Origin: an uncultured Flavobacteriales bacterium
GTDB taxonomy: Bacteria; Bacteroidota; Bacteroidia; Flavobacteriales_D; Sanyastnellaceae
DNA length: 42,631 bases
Assembly: GCA_913041065.1 (NCBI GenBank)
Contig: CAJWII010000002.1
Location: forward strand, 1-42,631
Direction: 5' to 3'
The notes under the pieces: generated by a model
The model's database searches: none
What the model was told of the DNA's origin: nothing
The model's input: only the letters and a program-made list of their open reading frames with translations
Shown: piece after piece, positions 24,823 to 32,519 of the stretch
Numbering within the stretch: position 1 is the stretch's first letter
How the letters are laid out: the number at the start of each line of letters is the position of its first letter
Program-made: the position numbers and the translations under genes

Positions 24823-25214
24823 GTCGTCGTTGTTGAAGACTCCGAAGAGCCGCCCAGCTCCTTCTCTGTGGCTTCCAAATACACGAAGTCGACGGCCTCG
24901 TTGACGGTGGGCGTGATGTTGAGGACGCGATCGAGTTGGGAAATTTGGACCAACTTCTCCACGGTGGGTTGCAAACCACAAAGCACGAAGGTGCCGTTTT
25001 CATCGCGGCACAAGCGATTGCCCACAAGCACTGCGCTGAGGCCGCTTGAATCGCAGTAACGCGACTCAGTAAGATCAAGGACAATGTTCAAGTGGCCGGA
25101 CTTGCCCAACTGGACCAATTCGGCTTTCAAATCAGGCGCGTGGAGGGCGTCAAGCTTTTCGACGGTGCTCGTCACAATGACGACGCGGTCGCGGTGTTCT
25201 GTGGTAAACTTCAT
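24819..25214 (-). CDS. STAS-domain protein (anti-sigma factor antagonist-like)
   Basis: A 131-residue single STAS domain of the SpoIIAA type, which in known systems binds an anti-sigma factor kinase when unphosphorylated. The phospho-site loop is intact: RYCDSSGLSAVLVGNRL near residue 55. The tail (GGSSESSTTTT) is serine/threonine-rich and probably unstructured. No anti-sigma kinase or phosphatase is in the window. It is followed by a T9SS-type gene (ATGA overlap) and rnz. Confidence 0.92.
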   Translation of the reverse strand: MKFTTEHRDRVVIVTSTVEKLDALHAPDLKAELVQLGKSGHLNIVLDLTESRYCDSSGLSAVLVGNRLCRDENGTFVLCGLQPTVEKLVQISQLDRVLNITPTVNEAVDFVYLEATEKELGGSSESSTTTT

Positions 25215-25230
25215 GTTGAATCGTTCAGGC

Positions 25231-25238
25231 CAAATATA
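25231..25238 (-). promoter_or_regulatory. -7 promoter element (TATATTTG) of the STAS gene
   Basis: TATATTTG lies 16 bases before the STAS ATG, in the gap after pyrB. It suggests that STAS, the T9SS-type gene and rnz can be transcribed without pyrRB. No clear -33 element. Confidence 0.5.
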
Positions 25239-25258
25239 GCACGGCCAACGAAGTCGGC

Positions 25259-26209
25259 TCAGCCCTTTCTTTGGGCGAGAAGATACAGCACCGCCATCCG
25301 AACCGCGACGCCGTTCTCAACCTGATCAAGGATGATGGCATGCTCGCTGTCGGCCACTTCGCTTGAGATTTCCACCCCTCGGTTGATGGGGCCAGGATGC
25401 ATGATGACCACGGGCGAATCGGATTGGCTCAGACGCTCCAGCGTCAACCCAAAGCGCATCGTATACTCCCGCAGCGTCGGGAAGAACCTCACTGCGTCAG
25501 ACGGCCCTTGGCGCTCGAGTTGAATGCGGAGCATATTCAAGGCATCTGCCCAGCGGATGGTGTCGTCCAAATCGTGGCTGACCTGCACGTCCATGCTGTG
25601 CAGGTGCTTTGGAATCAGGGTTTCTGGACCACATACGCGTACATTGGCGCCGAGCAACTTTAGTGCTTCGATGTTGGACAACGCCACACGTGAGTGCTGA
25701 ATGTCTCCCACAATGGCGATGTTCTTCCCTGTCAAATCGTCCCCCAACGCTTCGCGCAAACTGAATGAGTCCAGAAGAGCCTGGGTCGGGTGCTCGTGGG
25801 TGCCGTCGCCCGCATTGACGATGGGAACGTCCACCTTCGACGCCAAGAATTGATGGGCGCCTGGATGAGGGTGACGCATCACCACCATGTCCACCTTCAT
25901 GGCCAAGATGTTGTTCACAGTGTCCACCAAGGTCTCGCCCTTCTTTACACTGGAGCCTGCCGCAGAAAAATTGACCAGGTCGGCAGAAAGGCGCTTCTCC
26001 GCCAATTCGAAGGACAAACGGGTCCGGGTGGAATTCTCGAAAAAGAGGTTGGCCACTGTAAAGTCACGCAACGAGGGAACCTTTTTGATGGGGCGATTCA
26101 ACACGTCCTTGAACTCCTTGGCGGTGGCGTGAATCAGATTCACATCTGCTTTCGTCAGCCCCTTGATTCCCAGAAGGTTTGGGGTCGACAATCCTTGCGC
26201 TTCGCTCAT
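25259..26209 (-). CDS. pyrB: Aspartate carbamoyltransferase catalytic subunit
   Basis: A 316-residue enzyme that joins carbamoyl phosphate and aspartate in the second step of pyrimidine synthesis. The carbamoyl-phosphate motif is LFFENSTRTRLSFELAEKRL, with SVKKGETLVDTVNNI, RHPHPGAHQF, GDGTHEHPTQALLDSFSL and, near the end, VVIMHPGPINRGVEIS. No pyrI regulatory subunit is seen, consistent with an unregulated trimer. It overlaps pyrR by four bases (ATGA, 26206-26209). Confidence 0.98.
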   Translation of the reverse strand: MSEAQGLSTPNLLGIKGLTKADVNLIHATAKEFKDVLNRPIKKVPSLRDFTVANLFFENSTRTRLSFELAEKRLSADLVNFSAAGSSVKKGETLVDTVNNILAMKVDMVVMRHPHPGAHQFLASKVDVPIVNAGDGTHEHPTQALLDSFSLREALGDDLTGKNIAIVGDIQHSRVALSNIEALKLLGANVRVCGPETLIPKHLHSMDVQVSHDLDDTIRWADALNMLRIQLERQGPSDAVRFFPTLREYTMRFGLTLERLSQSDSPVVIMHPGPINRGVEISSEVADSEHAIILDQVENGVAVRMAVLYLLAQRKG

Positions 26210-26751
26210 GACGGCTTCTCGTTCAACAGGATGACACGATCCTCTCCTCCTTCTTCGCTCCAGAACACCTTGACGTGCTGGGCCCCTATGCTGTCGACAT
26301 GCTTCCCGATGTAATTGGGCTCGATGGGCAACTCCCTTGAGAACCTCCGGTCAATCAACACCGCCAGCGCCACGGCGTTGGGACGGCCGTGGGCAAGCAA
26401 TGCATCCAGCCCCGCCCGGATGGTTCGACCTGTAAACAACACGTCGTCCACCAAGACCACATCTCGACCTTCCACAGTGAACCCCATGTCGTTTACATTG
26501 GGGCTGAGGAGCTTGTCGTTGGACCGAATGTCGTCTCGGAAAAACGTCACATCCAATTTGCCGCACGGCACGACACATTCGGGCTGCAATTCTTGCAATC
26601 GTCGTTGCAACCGCTCTGCAAGACGGCTCCCTCTCGGTTGCAACCCAACCAAGACTGTGTTCGAGAAATCATGGTGTTCGATCAACTGGTGAGCCAAGCG
26701 ATCGAGGATGAGCGCAAATTGCGCCGAAGGAATCAAGGTTTGATCCGTCAT
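26206..26751 (-). CDS. pyrR: PyrR-type bifunctional pyr regulator/uracil phosphoribosyltransferase
   Basis: A 181-residue phosphoribosyltransferase-fold protein. The PRPP-binding loop is RDVVLVDDVLFTGRTIRAGLDAL near 100-120; LVGLQPRGSRLAERLQRR and DVTFFRDDI are also typical of PyrR. In Bacillus PyrR binds pyr mRNA leaders and also makes UMP from uracil. Here no room for an RNA attenuator exists before the gene, since the predicted transcript starts a few bases before the ATG and the rpsA terminator is immediately upstream. The UPRTase activity or action elsewhere is more likely. ATG 26751 is chosen over 26775, which lies in the promoter. Confidence 0.94.
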   Translation of the reverse strand: MTDQTLIPSAQFALILDRLAHQLIEHHDFSNTVLVGLQPRGSRLAERLQRRLQELQPECVVPCGKLDVTFFRDDIRSNDKLLSPNVNDMGFTVEGRDVVLVDDVLFTGRTIRAGLDALLAHGRPNAVALAVLIDRRFSRELPIEPNYIGKHVDSIGAQHVKVFWSEEGGEDRVILLNEKPS

Positions 26752-26760
26752 GTCTGAGTG

Positions 26761-26768
26761 CAAAGATA
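26761..26768 (-). promoter_or_regulatory. -7 promoter element (TATCTTTG) of pyrRB
   Basis: TATCTTTG ends 10 bases before the pyrR ATG and directly follows the T-run of the rpsA terminator. The predicted leader is about six bases. Confidence 0.5.
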
Positions 26769-26772
26769 CAGG

Positions 26773-26803
26773 CAAAAAAAAAGAGACCCGCAGGTCTCCT
26801 TTT
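26773..26803 (-). terminator. Intrinsic terminator of rpsA
   Basis: On the minus strand GGAGACC pairs with GGTCTC around a short TGCG loop, followed by nine T. It lies about 20 bases after the rpsA stop. Confidence 0.88.
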
Positions 26804-26821
26804 CATTTCCAAACTTGAAAA

Positions 26822-28984
26822 TCACGCCTTACCGTCGGCTTCTGGGGCTTCTGGGGCGTCTGCTGCGTCGTCGGCCTTGGGCTCCTCAGCCTTGGGCTCT
26901 TCCTTCGCGGCTTCCTCCTTCTTGGCCGCAGCTTCCTCCTTCTTGGCCGCAGCCTTCTTCGGAGCCGCCTTTTTGGGAGCAGCTTTTTTCTTTGGAGCCG
27001 CCTTCTTGGACTCTTCAGGTGCCGCATCCTCTTGAGCGTCACCATCCATTTGCTCTTTGAGGGCCGTCAACACGCTCAAGTCACCGAACGTGCTCTTTTC
27101 AACGCTGGAATTCACTTCCTGCATCATGCGCGAAGAACCGCCGCCGCCGCCCGAGTTGCTGCGTGGCTTCTTGGGCAAGTCAGACTTCACAGGTCCTTCT
27201 TCGTAGGTGCGCAAGTGGCTTACCGTGATTCGCTTGGCATTGCGGTTGAATTCCAACACCACGAAATCGGCTTGGTCGTCAACACCGAGGGCCCCACCTT
27301 CTTGCTTGTTGAGGTGCTTGCTGTGGCAAGTTCCTTCCAAGCCGTAGGGCAAGGCGATGGTGGCGTGACCGCCTTCCACCTTGACCACGGTGGCCTGGTG
27401 CTTGCTGCCAACCGCGAACACGCTCTCGAAGACCTCCCATGGATTCTCTTCGATTTGCTTGTGGCCGAGGCTCATGCGGCGGTTTTCCTTGTCCAATTCG
27501 AGCACCACAACCTCGATTTCGTCGCCCACGTTGCAGAACTCCGAGGGGTGCTTGATTTTTTTGGACCAGCTGAGGTCAGAAATGTGCACCAAGCCATCGA
27601 TGCCTTCCTCCAATTCGACAAACAGGCCGAAGTTGGTGAAGTTGCGCACCTTTCCTTTCTGCTTGGATTCAACAGGGTAACGTGCTTCGATGTCCTCCCA
27701 TGGGTCCTTGGTCAATTGCTTCAAACCAAGAGACATCTTGCGCTCTTCGCGGTCAATGCCCAACAAGACACATTCGATTTCGTCGTTGACTTTCAAGAAG
27801 TCCTGGGCGCTGCGCAAGTGCTGAGACCAAGAGATTTCGCTGACGTGGAGCAATCCTTCCACACCTGGGGCGATTTCCACGAACGCACCGTAGTCCGCCA
27901 TGACCACCACGCGACCCTTGATCTTGGCGCCTTCCACCAAGTCCTCGCCCAACGCATCCCATGGGTGCGGGGTGAGCTGCTTCATGCCCAAGGCAATTCG
28001 CTTCTTGTCGTCGTCAAAATTCAGGATCACCACGTTGATCTTTTGGTCCACTTCCACCATCTCCTCTGGGTGGCCCACACGGCCGTAGCTCATGTCGGTG
28101 ATGTGCACCAAACCGTCGACGCCTCCGAGGTCGACGAAAACGCCGTAAGAAGTGATGTTCTTGACGGTGCCTTCGAGGACTTGACCCACTTCGAGGCCTT
28201 GAATGATGAGACGCTTCTGCTCTTCGAGCTCGGCCTCAATGAGAGCCTTGTGCGACACCACCACGTTCTTGAACTCCTGGTTGATCTTGACAACCTTGAA
28301 TTCCATCTGCTTGCCGACGTACTCGTCGAAGTCGCGGATGGGCTTGACGTCCACCTGAGAACCAGGGAGGAACGCTTCCAAACCAAAGACGTCCACGATC
28401 AAGCCGCCCTTCGTGCGGCACTTGACCGAACCCTGGATGATCATGTCTTCTTCCTTGGCTTTGTTCACCTTGTCCCAAGCGTCGTAGATGCGCGCCGTTT
28501 TGTGGCTGACCACGAGTTGGCCGTTGGCGTCTTCTTGCTTTTCAATGAACACAGGCACTTTGTCGCCTGCCTTCAATTCTGGGTTGTATCGGAACTCACT
28601 TGCGCCTATGACACCTTCAGATTTGTAGCCAATGTTGACCACAATCTCTTTTTTGCCGATGGAAATCACAGTGCCCTCCACCACTTCTTTTTCTTTGATG
28701 AGGGTGAGGCTCTCTTCGTAGAGGTCCTCGAGACGCTTGCGCTCTTCTGCGCTGTAATCGTCTTGCTCGCTTTCGAATGCGTCCCAATCGAAATCACCTG
28801 CGGGCTTGGCAAGCTCACGGGGCTCTGAAAGCGCTGGCTCTTCCACCGCAGGGGGTTCAGCTTTCACTTCAGGTTCAACTTCGGGGGCAGCTTCTGGAGC
28901 TGGTGCGGCTTCTGCCGCTTCGGGTGCCTTGGCTTCCTGGTTCTCCAGGTGGCCTTCTTCTGGCTGTTGGGTGGCGTCGTTCAT
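26822..28984 (-). CDS. rpsA: 30S ribosomal protein S1 with long charged tails
   Basis: A 720-residue bS1, which holds mRNA on the small ribosomal subunit. Six S1 RNA-binding domains can be counted between about residues 100 and 610; the most typical are 3-5 (GVFVDLGGVDGLVHITDMSYG, GAFVEIAPGVEGLLHVSEISW, GLFVELEEGIDGLVHISDLSW; each quoted only in its core). An N-terminal extension of ~95 residues is rich in Ala, Glu and Pro. The C-terminal ~110 residues hold a Gly/Ser patch, then Lys/Ala-rich repeats (APKKAAPKKAA) and an acidic end. In organisms that barely use Shine-Dalgarno pairing, S1 is expected to matter strongly for initiation. It has a strong promoter and a terminator of its own. Confidence 0.97.
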   Translation of the reverse strand: MNDATQQPEEGHLENQEAKAPEAAEAAPAPEAAPEVEPEVKAEPPAVEEPALSEPRELAKPAGDFDWDAFESEQDDYSAEERKRLEDLYEESLTLIKEKEVVEGTVISIGKKEIVVNIGYKSEGVIGASEFRYNPELKAGDKVPVFIEKQEDANGQLVVSHKTARIYDAWDKVNKAKEEDMIIQGSVKCRTKGGLIVDVFGLEAFLPGSQVDVKPIRDFDEYVGKQMEFKVVKINQEFKNVVVSHKALIEAELEEQKRLIIQGLEVGQVLEGTVKNITSYGVFVDLGGVDGLVHITDMSYGRVGHPEEMVEVDQKINVVILNFDDDKKRIALGMKQLTPHPWDALGEDLVEGAKIKGRVVVMADYGAFVEIAPGVEGLLHVSEISWSQHLRSAQDFLKVNDEIECVLLGIDREERKMSLGLKQLTKDPWEDIEARYPVESKQKGKVRNFTNFGLFVELEEGIDGLVHISDLSWSKKIKHPSEFCNVGDEIEVVVLELDKENRRMSLGHKQIEENPWEVFESVFAVGSKHQATVVKVEGGHATIALPYGLEGTCHSKHLNKQEGGALGVDDQADFVVLEFNRNAKRITVSHLRTYEEGPVKSDLPKKPRSNSGGGGGSSRMMQEVNSSVEKSTFGDLSVLTALKEQMDGDAQEDAAPEESKKAAPKKKAAPKKAAPKKAAAKKEEAAAKKEEAAKEEPKAEEPKADDAADAPEAPEADGKA

Positions 28985-29064
28985 GCGTCACCGGGGTTTT
29001 ATGCTTCGCCACAGGGAGCGTTGCGGAGTGAAACTCGCCTTGCCCTGTCAAGGATTTAGGGGTG

Positions 29065-29095
29065 CAAAAATAGTGCAACACCTGCCGCCATCCAA
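29065..29095 (-). promoter_or_regulatory. Promoter of rpsA (TTG-N20-TATTTTTG)
   Basis: TATTTTTG at 29065-29072 and TTG at 29093-29095, spaced by 20 bases: a good match to the Bacteroidota consensus. The predicted leader is about 77 bases, among the longest in this window. Confidence 0.7.
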
Positions 29096-29117
29096 GTTGA
29101 TTGTCAGCCTTCTCGCA

Positions 29118-30746
29118 TCAACGAGAAACCAGCCAAGTCTGGCGACCGGCAGAACACACGAATGTGCACCAACCAGACCACGCCTCTGGCACGGTGAATC
29201 CTCCCGAAGGAATCCGAGCCAAGTGTCTGCCTTGGGCGTCGAACACGTCAACCACTGAGGCCGCTTCCAAGAAGCCGCCAGGATGGATCGGGTTGGCGCC
29301 ACGCACTGCGCCTCGAGCCATCGACTCCTTGGAGGTGCCATCGGGACAATCGTTGCATTCCCCTAATGTGACCATGTCCGTTTGCACAAATTCTCCCACG
29401 CCATTTGGCAACCGCGCGAACGACTGGTCTGCCACGCTCATCCCAAAGTGGGAACTGTCCGCGATGGAGAACCCGTCTGGCGAGCGCAACACCAGCACCT
29501 CGCCCGTCTTGTTCAAGCGGAAGTTCATATGGTTCCAGCCGTCCCCGCCGTCCTCGTCCGCCCAGAGCACCATGTAGCCGTCCCCCTCAATCACAGTGGA
29601 ATCTCCGGCATCGACCGGAATCCGCCACTTGGTGGGGTTGTTCAACCTGTCTGTGAGGTAGTACCCTGCCAAATCGATGGGCACGGTGGATTTGTTGTGG
29701 ATCTCCACCCAGTCTTCCAATTCACCTTGGGCGTCTGTCTCGCCGTTGACGTTGAATGTCATGTATTCGTTGAGCACCACATTCGCAGGTGGCACCACCA
29801 ACAATGCGTTCGTCACCCTTGGCGTGGGTGTGTCAAACCACGTTGTGGAGGGGGCGCCATCTGTGGTGCGTCCAAAACTCACGTTCGAAAACGAGGTTTG
29901 GACCTCCCAAGTGTCTGCCACCGCGCCGTCTGCCCCTGTGAGGGTGAACGTTTGGTTTGCATTGACCGCCGACCAACCCAAGTGATGGCCTCCCTGACCA
30001 GCCTCACCGTCCATCCACAAAAGCAAGAAGCCTTCCGCGGGCACCATGGTTTCCACCGGGTTGTCTGTGGGCAACGAGAAAGACTCGCCAAGCGAGGACG
30101 ACAACGTGTACCCGCCAAGGTTCACCTGAAAAGCGTTGGGGTTGTACACCTCAATCCATGCATCCAATTCTCCATTCTCGTCGATCAGGACGTTGGAGTT
30201 GTCCAGGAGCACCTCGTTCAGATACAACGCAGGCGTGGGAAGCACCTGGTCCACATTGGCGGACTCCGGCGTGGGCACGTTGAAGAACACCCACTCTTCA
30301 CATCCATCGCACACACGACCAAAGCTGACGTCGGTTTGCTGCGGAGGGTAGACAATGGAATCCAACACTGTGAGGCCGTCGGGCGCCGTCAACCACACTC
30401 CCTCGTTCTCTGCGCTCAGTTTGAAATTGGCGTGCAACACCCCTTGGACGCTGTCGTTGTCGCACCACACCAACAAGTGATCCCCAGGCGTCATGAATGT
30501 GCTACCTGGGTCTGAGTCGGGGAACGTGTACTTGGTCAGGTTGGTGGGGTCGTCCGAAATGTGGTGACCGGCCAAATCCAACAACCCGCCAGGATTGTAA
30601 ATCTCGACCCAGTCGTCGGATTCGAAGAAGTCGTCGAAGTGCGCCAATTGGTTGGAGGACATCGTCTCATTCAACACGGGAGTTTGGGACATGGCCACCG
30701 TGCCCCAACCCATCATGGCGATTGCGCCAACCAAGCAGTACTTCAT
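29118..30746 (-). CDS. Exported protein with three lamin-tail domains
   Basis: A 542-residue secreted protein. The signal peptide is MKYCLVGAIAMMGWGTVAMS. Three lamin-tail domains follow, each beginning with LNE- and DWVEIYN-type motifs: LNETMSSNQ...DDWVEIYNPGG near 25, LNEVLLDNSN...DAWIEVYNPNA near 195 and LNEYMTF...EDWVEIHNKST near 340. In secreted bacterial proteins this domain often accompanies nucleases or surface adhesion, but no enzyme domain is seen here. The last ~45 residues (VVDVFDAQGRHLARI and onward) are like a shortened T9SS sorting domain, without the usual YPNP box. The start at 30746 is chosen for the signal peptide. It is divergent from pruA. Confidence 0.85.
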   Translation of the reverse strand: MKYCLVGAIAMMGWGTVAMSQTPVLNETMSSNQLAHFDDFFESDDWVEIYNPGGLLDLAGHHISDDPTNLTKYTFPDSDPGSTFMTPGDHLLVWCDNDSVQGVLHANFKLSAENEGVWLTAPDGLTVLDSIVYPPQQTDVSFGRVCDGCEEWVFFNVPTPESANVDQVLPTPALYLNEVLLDNSNVLIDENGELDAWIEVYNPNAFQVNLGGYTLSSSLGESFSLPTDNPVETMVPAEGFLLLWMDGEAGQGGHHLGWSAVNANQTFTLTGADGAVADTWEVQTSFSNVSFGRTTDGAPSTTWFDTPTPRVTNALLVVPPANVVLNEYMTFNVNGETDAQGELEDWVEIHNKSTVPIDLAGYYLTDRLNNPTKWRIPVDAGDSTVIEGDGYMVLWADEDGGDGWNHMNFRLNKTGEVLVLRSPDGFSIADSSHFGMSVADQSFARLPNGVGEFVQTDMVTLGECNDCPDGTSKESMARGAVRGANPIHPGGFLEAASVVDVFDAQGRHLARIPSGGFTVPEAWSGWCTFVCSAGRQTWLVSR

Positions 30747-30751
30747 GTCGC

Positions 30752-30759
30752 CAAAATTA
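30752..30759 (-). promoter_or_regulatory. -7 promoter element (TAATTTTG) of the lamin-tail gene
   Basis: TAATTTTG lies five bases before the ATG at 30746, predicting a message with at most a couple of leader bases. No -33 TTG is visible. Confidence 0.45.
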
Positions 30760-30778
30760 AACCACAGCGCCCCCGTGT

Positions 30779-30786
30779 TAGTTTTG
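30779..30786 (+). promoter_or_regulatory. -7 promoter element (TAGTTTTG) of pruA
   Basis: TAGTTTTG lies 19 bases before the pruA ATG, back to back with the lamin-tail gene's element on the other strand, 20 bases apart. Confidence 0.55.
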
Positions 30787-30805
30787 CCACCACAAATCAA
30801 ACACC

Positions 30806-32443
30806 ATGGCCCACGGAACTTTCAACGTCCCCTACCCAATCAACGAGCCCGTGCTGAGCTACGCGCCTGGTTCTCCAGAGCGCGAAGCCTTGCAGCAAGC
30901 GTATGCCGAGATGTACAATCAAGAGCCCGTCGAGGTCCCCATGTACATCGGTGCTGACCAAGTGAGCACCGGCGACAAGCGCGCCATGACCCCCCCGCAT
31001 GAGCATGGGAAAGTTCTCGGCCACTTCAGCTATGGAGATGCGAGCCATGTGCAGGCGGCCATCGATGCGGCCTTGTCTGCGCGTCCAGCTTGGTCTTCTT
31101 TGCCGTGGGAACATCGCGCGGCGGTGTTCTTGAAGGCCGCCGACTTGATCGCCGGGCCTTGCCGCGCCAAGATCAACGCGGCAACCATGCTTTCCCAAGG
31201 CAAGAACTGTTTCCAAGCCGAAATTGACGCGGCCTGCGAATTCGCAGATTTCCTACGCTTCAACGCGTACTATGCTCAACAAATTCATGCGGAGCAGCCA
31301 GAAAGCGCAGACGGCATTTGGAACCGATTGGAATACCGCGCCTTGGAAGGGTTTGTCTTCGCCATCACGCCATTCAACTTCACCGCCATTTCCGGCAACT
31401 TGCCAGCTGTCGCGGCACTCATGGGGAACGTCGTGGTGTGGAAACCCAGCGACACTCAAGTCTACAGCGCCCAAGTCATCATGGAAATTTTCCAAGCCGC
31501 GGGGTTGCCCGACGGCGTGATCAACATGGTGACATGCGACGGCCCTGTCGCCGGAGACGTGGTGTTCAAGCACCGCGACTTTGCAGGGTTGCACTTCACC
31601 GGGTCGACCGGCGTGTTCCGCCACCTTTGGAAGACCATCGGCGAGAACCTCGAGCTGTACCGAAGCTACCCCCGCATCGTTGGTGAAACCGGCGGCAAGG
31701 ACTTTGTACTCGCCCACCCCAGCGCTGGAGTGAAGGAAGTGGCCACGGGCCTCATCCGTGGCGCGTTCGAATTCCAAGGCCAAAAGTGCAGCGCCGCATC
31801 TCGCGCCTACATCCCGGCCTCCATGTGGCCAGCATTGGCAGAAGAATTGAAAGCCGAAATGGCCACCCTCAAAATGGGGTCGCCTGAAGACTTCGGCAAC
31901 TTCATCAACGCAGTCATCGACCGGAAATCGTTCAACAAAATCAAGTCGCACATCGACTTCGCAAAGTCGGCCGACGACGCCCGGATTGTGGCAGGTGGTG
32001 GCACCGACGACAGCGTGGGCTATTTCGTGGAACCCACGGTCATTGAAACGGCCAACCCGCATTTCAAGACCATGGTGGAAGAAATCTTCGGCCCGGTATT
32101 GACCATCCATGTCTACGACGACACTGAAGCTGACGCATTCGAGAAGGTGCTCGATTTGGTGGACAACACGTCCGAGTATGCCTTGACGGGCGCCGTGTTC
32201 TCCAACGACCGATACGCATTGGACTTGGCGTCCAAAAAGCTGGAAAACGCTGCAGGCAATTTCTACCTCAACGACAAGCCCACCGGGGCTGTGGTGGGGC
32301 AGCAGCCGTTTGGTGGGGCGCGCGGTTCTGGAACCAACGACAAGGCGGGATCATACCTCAACCTCCTCCGCTGGGTGAGCCCACGGACAATCAAGGAGGC
32401 ATTGGTCTCGCCCACCGATTATCGTTACCCGTTCTTGGGCTGA
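30806..32443 (+). CDS. pruA: L-glutamate gamma-semialdehyde (1-pyrroline-5-carboxylate) dehydrogenase
   Basis: A 545-residue NAD-dependent aldehyde dehydrogenase that turns glutamate semialdehyde into glutamate, the second step of proline breakdown. It has ITPFNFTAISGNLPAVAALMG, VVWKPSD for cofactor binding, HFTGSTGVFRHLWK, the catalytic glutamate in GETGGKDFVLAH near 293 and the cysteine in FEFQGQKCSAASRAYIP near 327; then PFGGARGSGTNDKAGS. The length and motifs fit the stand-alone PruA type rather than the PutA fusion. Proline dehydrogenase is not in the window. Confidence 0.97.
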   Translation: MAHGTFNVPYPINEPVLSYAPGSPEREALQQAYAEMYNQEPVEVPMYIGADQVSTGDKRAMTPPHEHGKVLGHFSYGDASHVQAAIDAALSARPAWSSLPWEHRAAVFLKAADLIAGPCRAKINAATMLSQGKNCFQAEIDAACEFADFLRFNAYYAQQIHAEQPESADGIWNRLEYRALEGFVFAITPFNFTAISGNLPAVAALMGNVVVWKPSDTQVYSAQVIMEIFQAAGLPDGVINMVTCDGPVAGDVVFKHRDFAGLHFTGSTGVFRHLWKTIGENLELYRSYPRIVGETGGKDFVLAHPSAGVKEVATGLIRGAFEFQGQKCSAASRAYIPASMWPALAEELKAEMATLKMGSPEDFGNFINAVIDRKSFNKIKSHIDFAKSADDARIVAGGGTDDSVGYFVEPTVIETANPHFKTMVEEIFGPVLTIHVYDDTEADAFEKVLDLVDNTSEYALTGAVFSNDRYALDLASKKLENAAGNFYLNDKPTGAVVGQQPFGGARGSGTNDKAGSYLNLLRWVSPRTIKEALVSPTDYRYPFLG

Positions 32444-32464
32444 TCCCAAGACCTGCTGGCTACG

Positions 32465-32495
32465 AAAAAGGGACGCCAAGCAGCGTCCCTTTTTT
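32465..32495. terminator. Intrinsic terminator after pruA (probably bidirectional)
   Basis: AAAAAGGGACGC pairs with GCGTCCCTTTTT around a six-base loop; A-run and T-run flank both sides. It can also serve the minus-strand gene ending at 32520. Confidence 0.9.
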
Positions 32496-32519
32496 CATGG
32501 TGACGAAGCGGATGGCCCC

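Noticed and set aside
26870-27010. Repeated PKKAA/KKEEAA units as a possible DNA repeat element
   Set aside because: They are low-complexity coding repeats in the S1 tail, not an intergenic or mobile repeat.
27032-28828. Open reading frame of 598 codons on the plus strand opposite rpsA
   Set aside because: Antisense shadow: repeats mirror the S1 domain repeats and no independent coding signal is seen.
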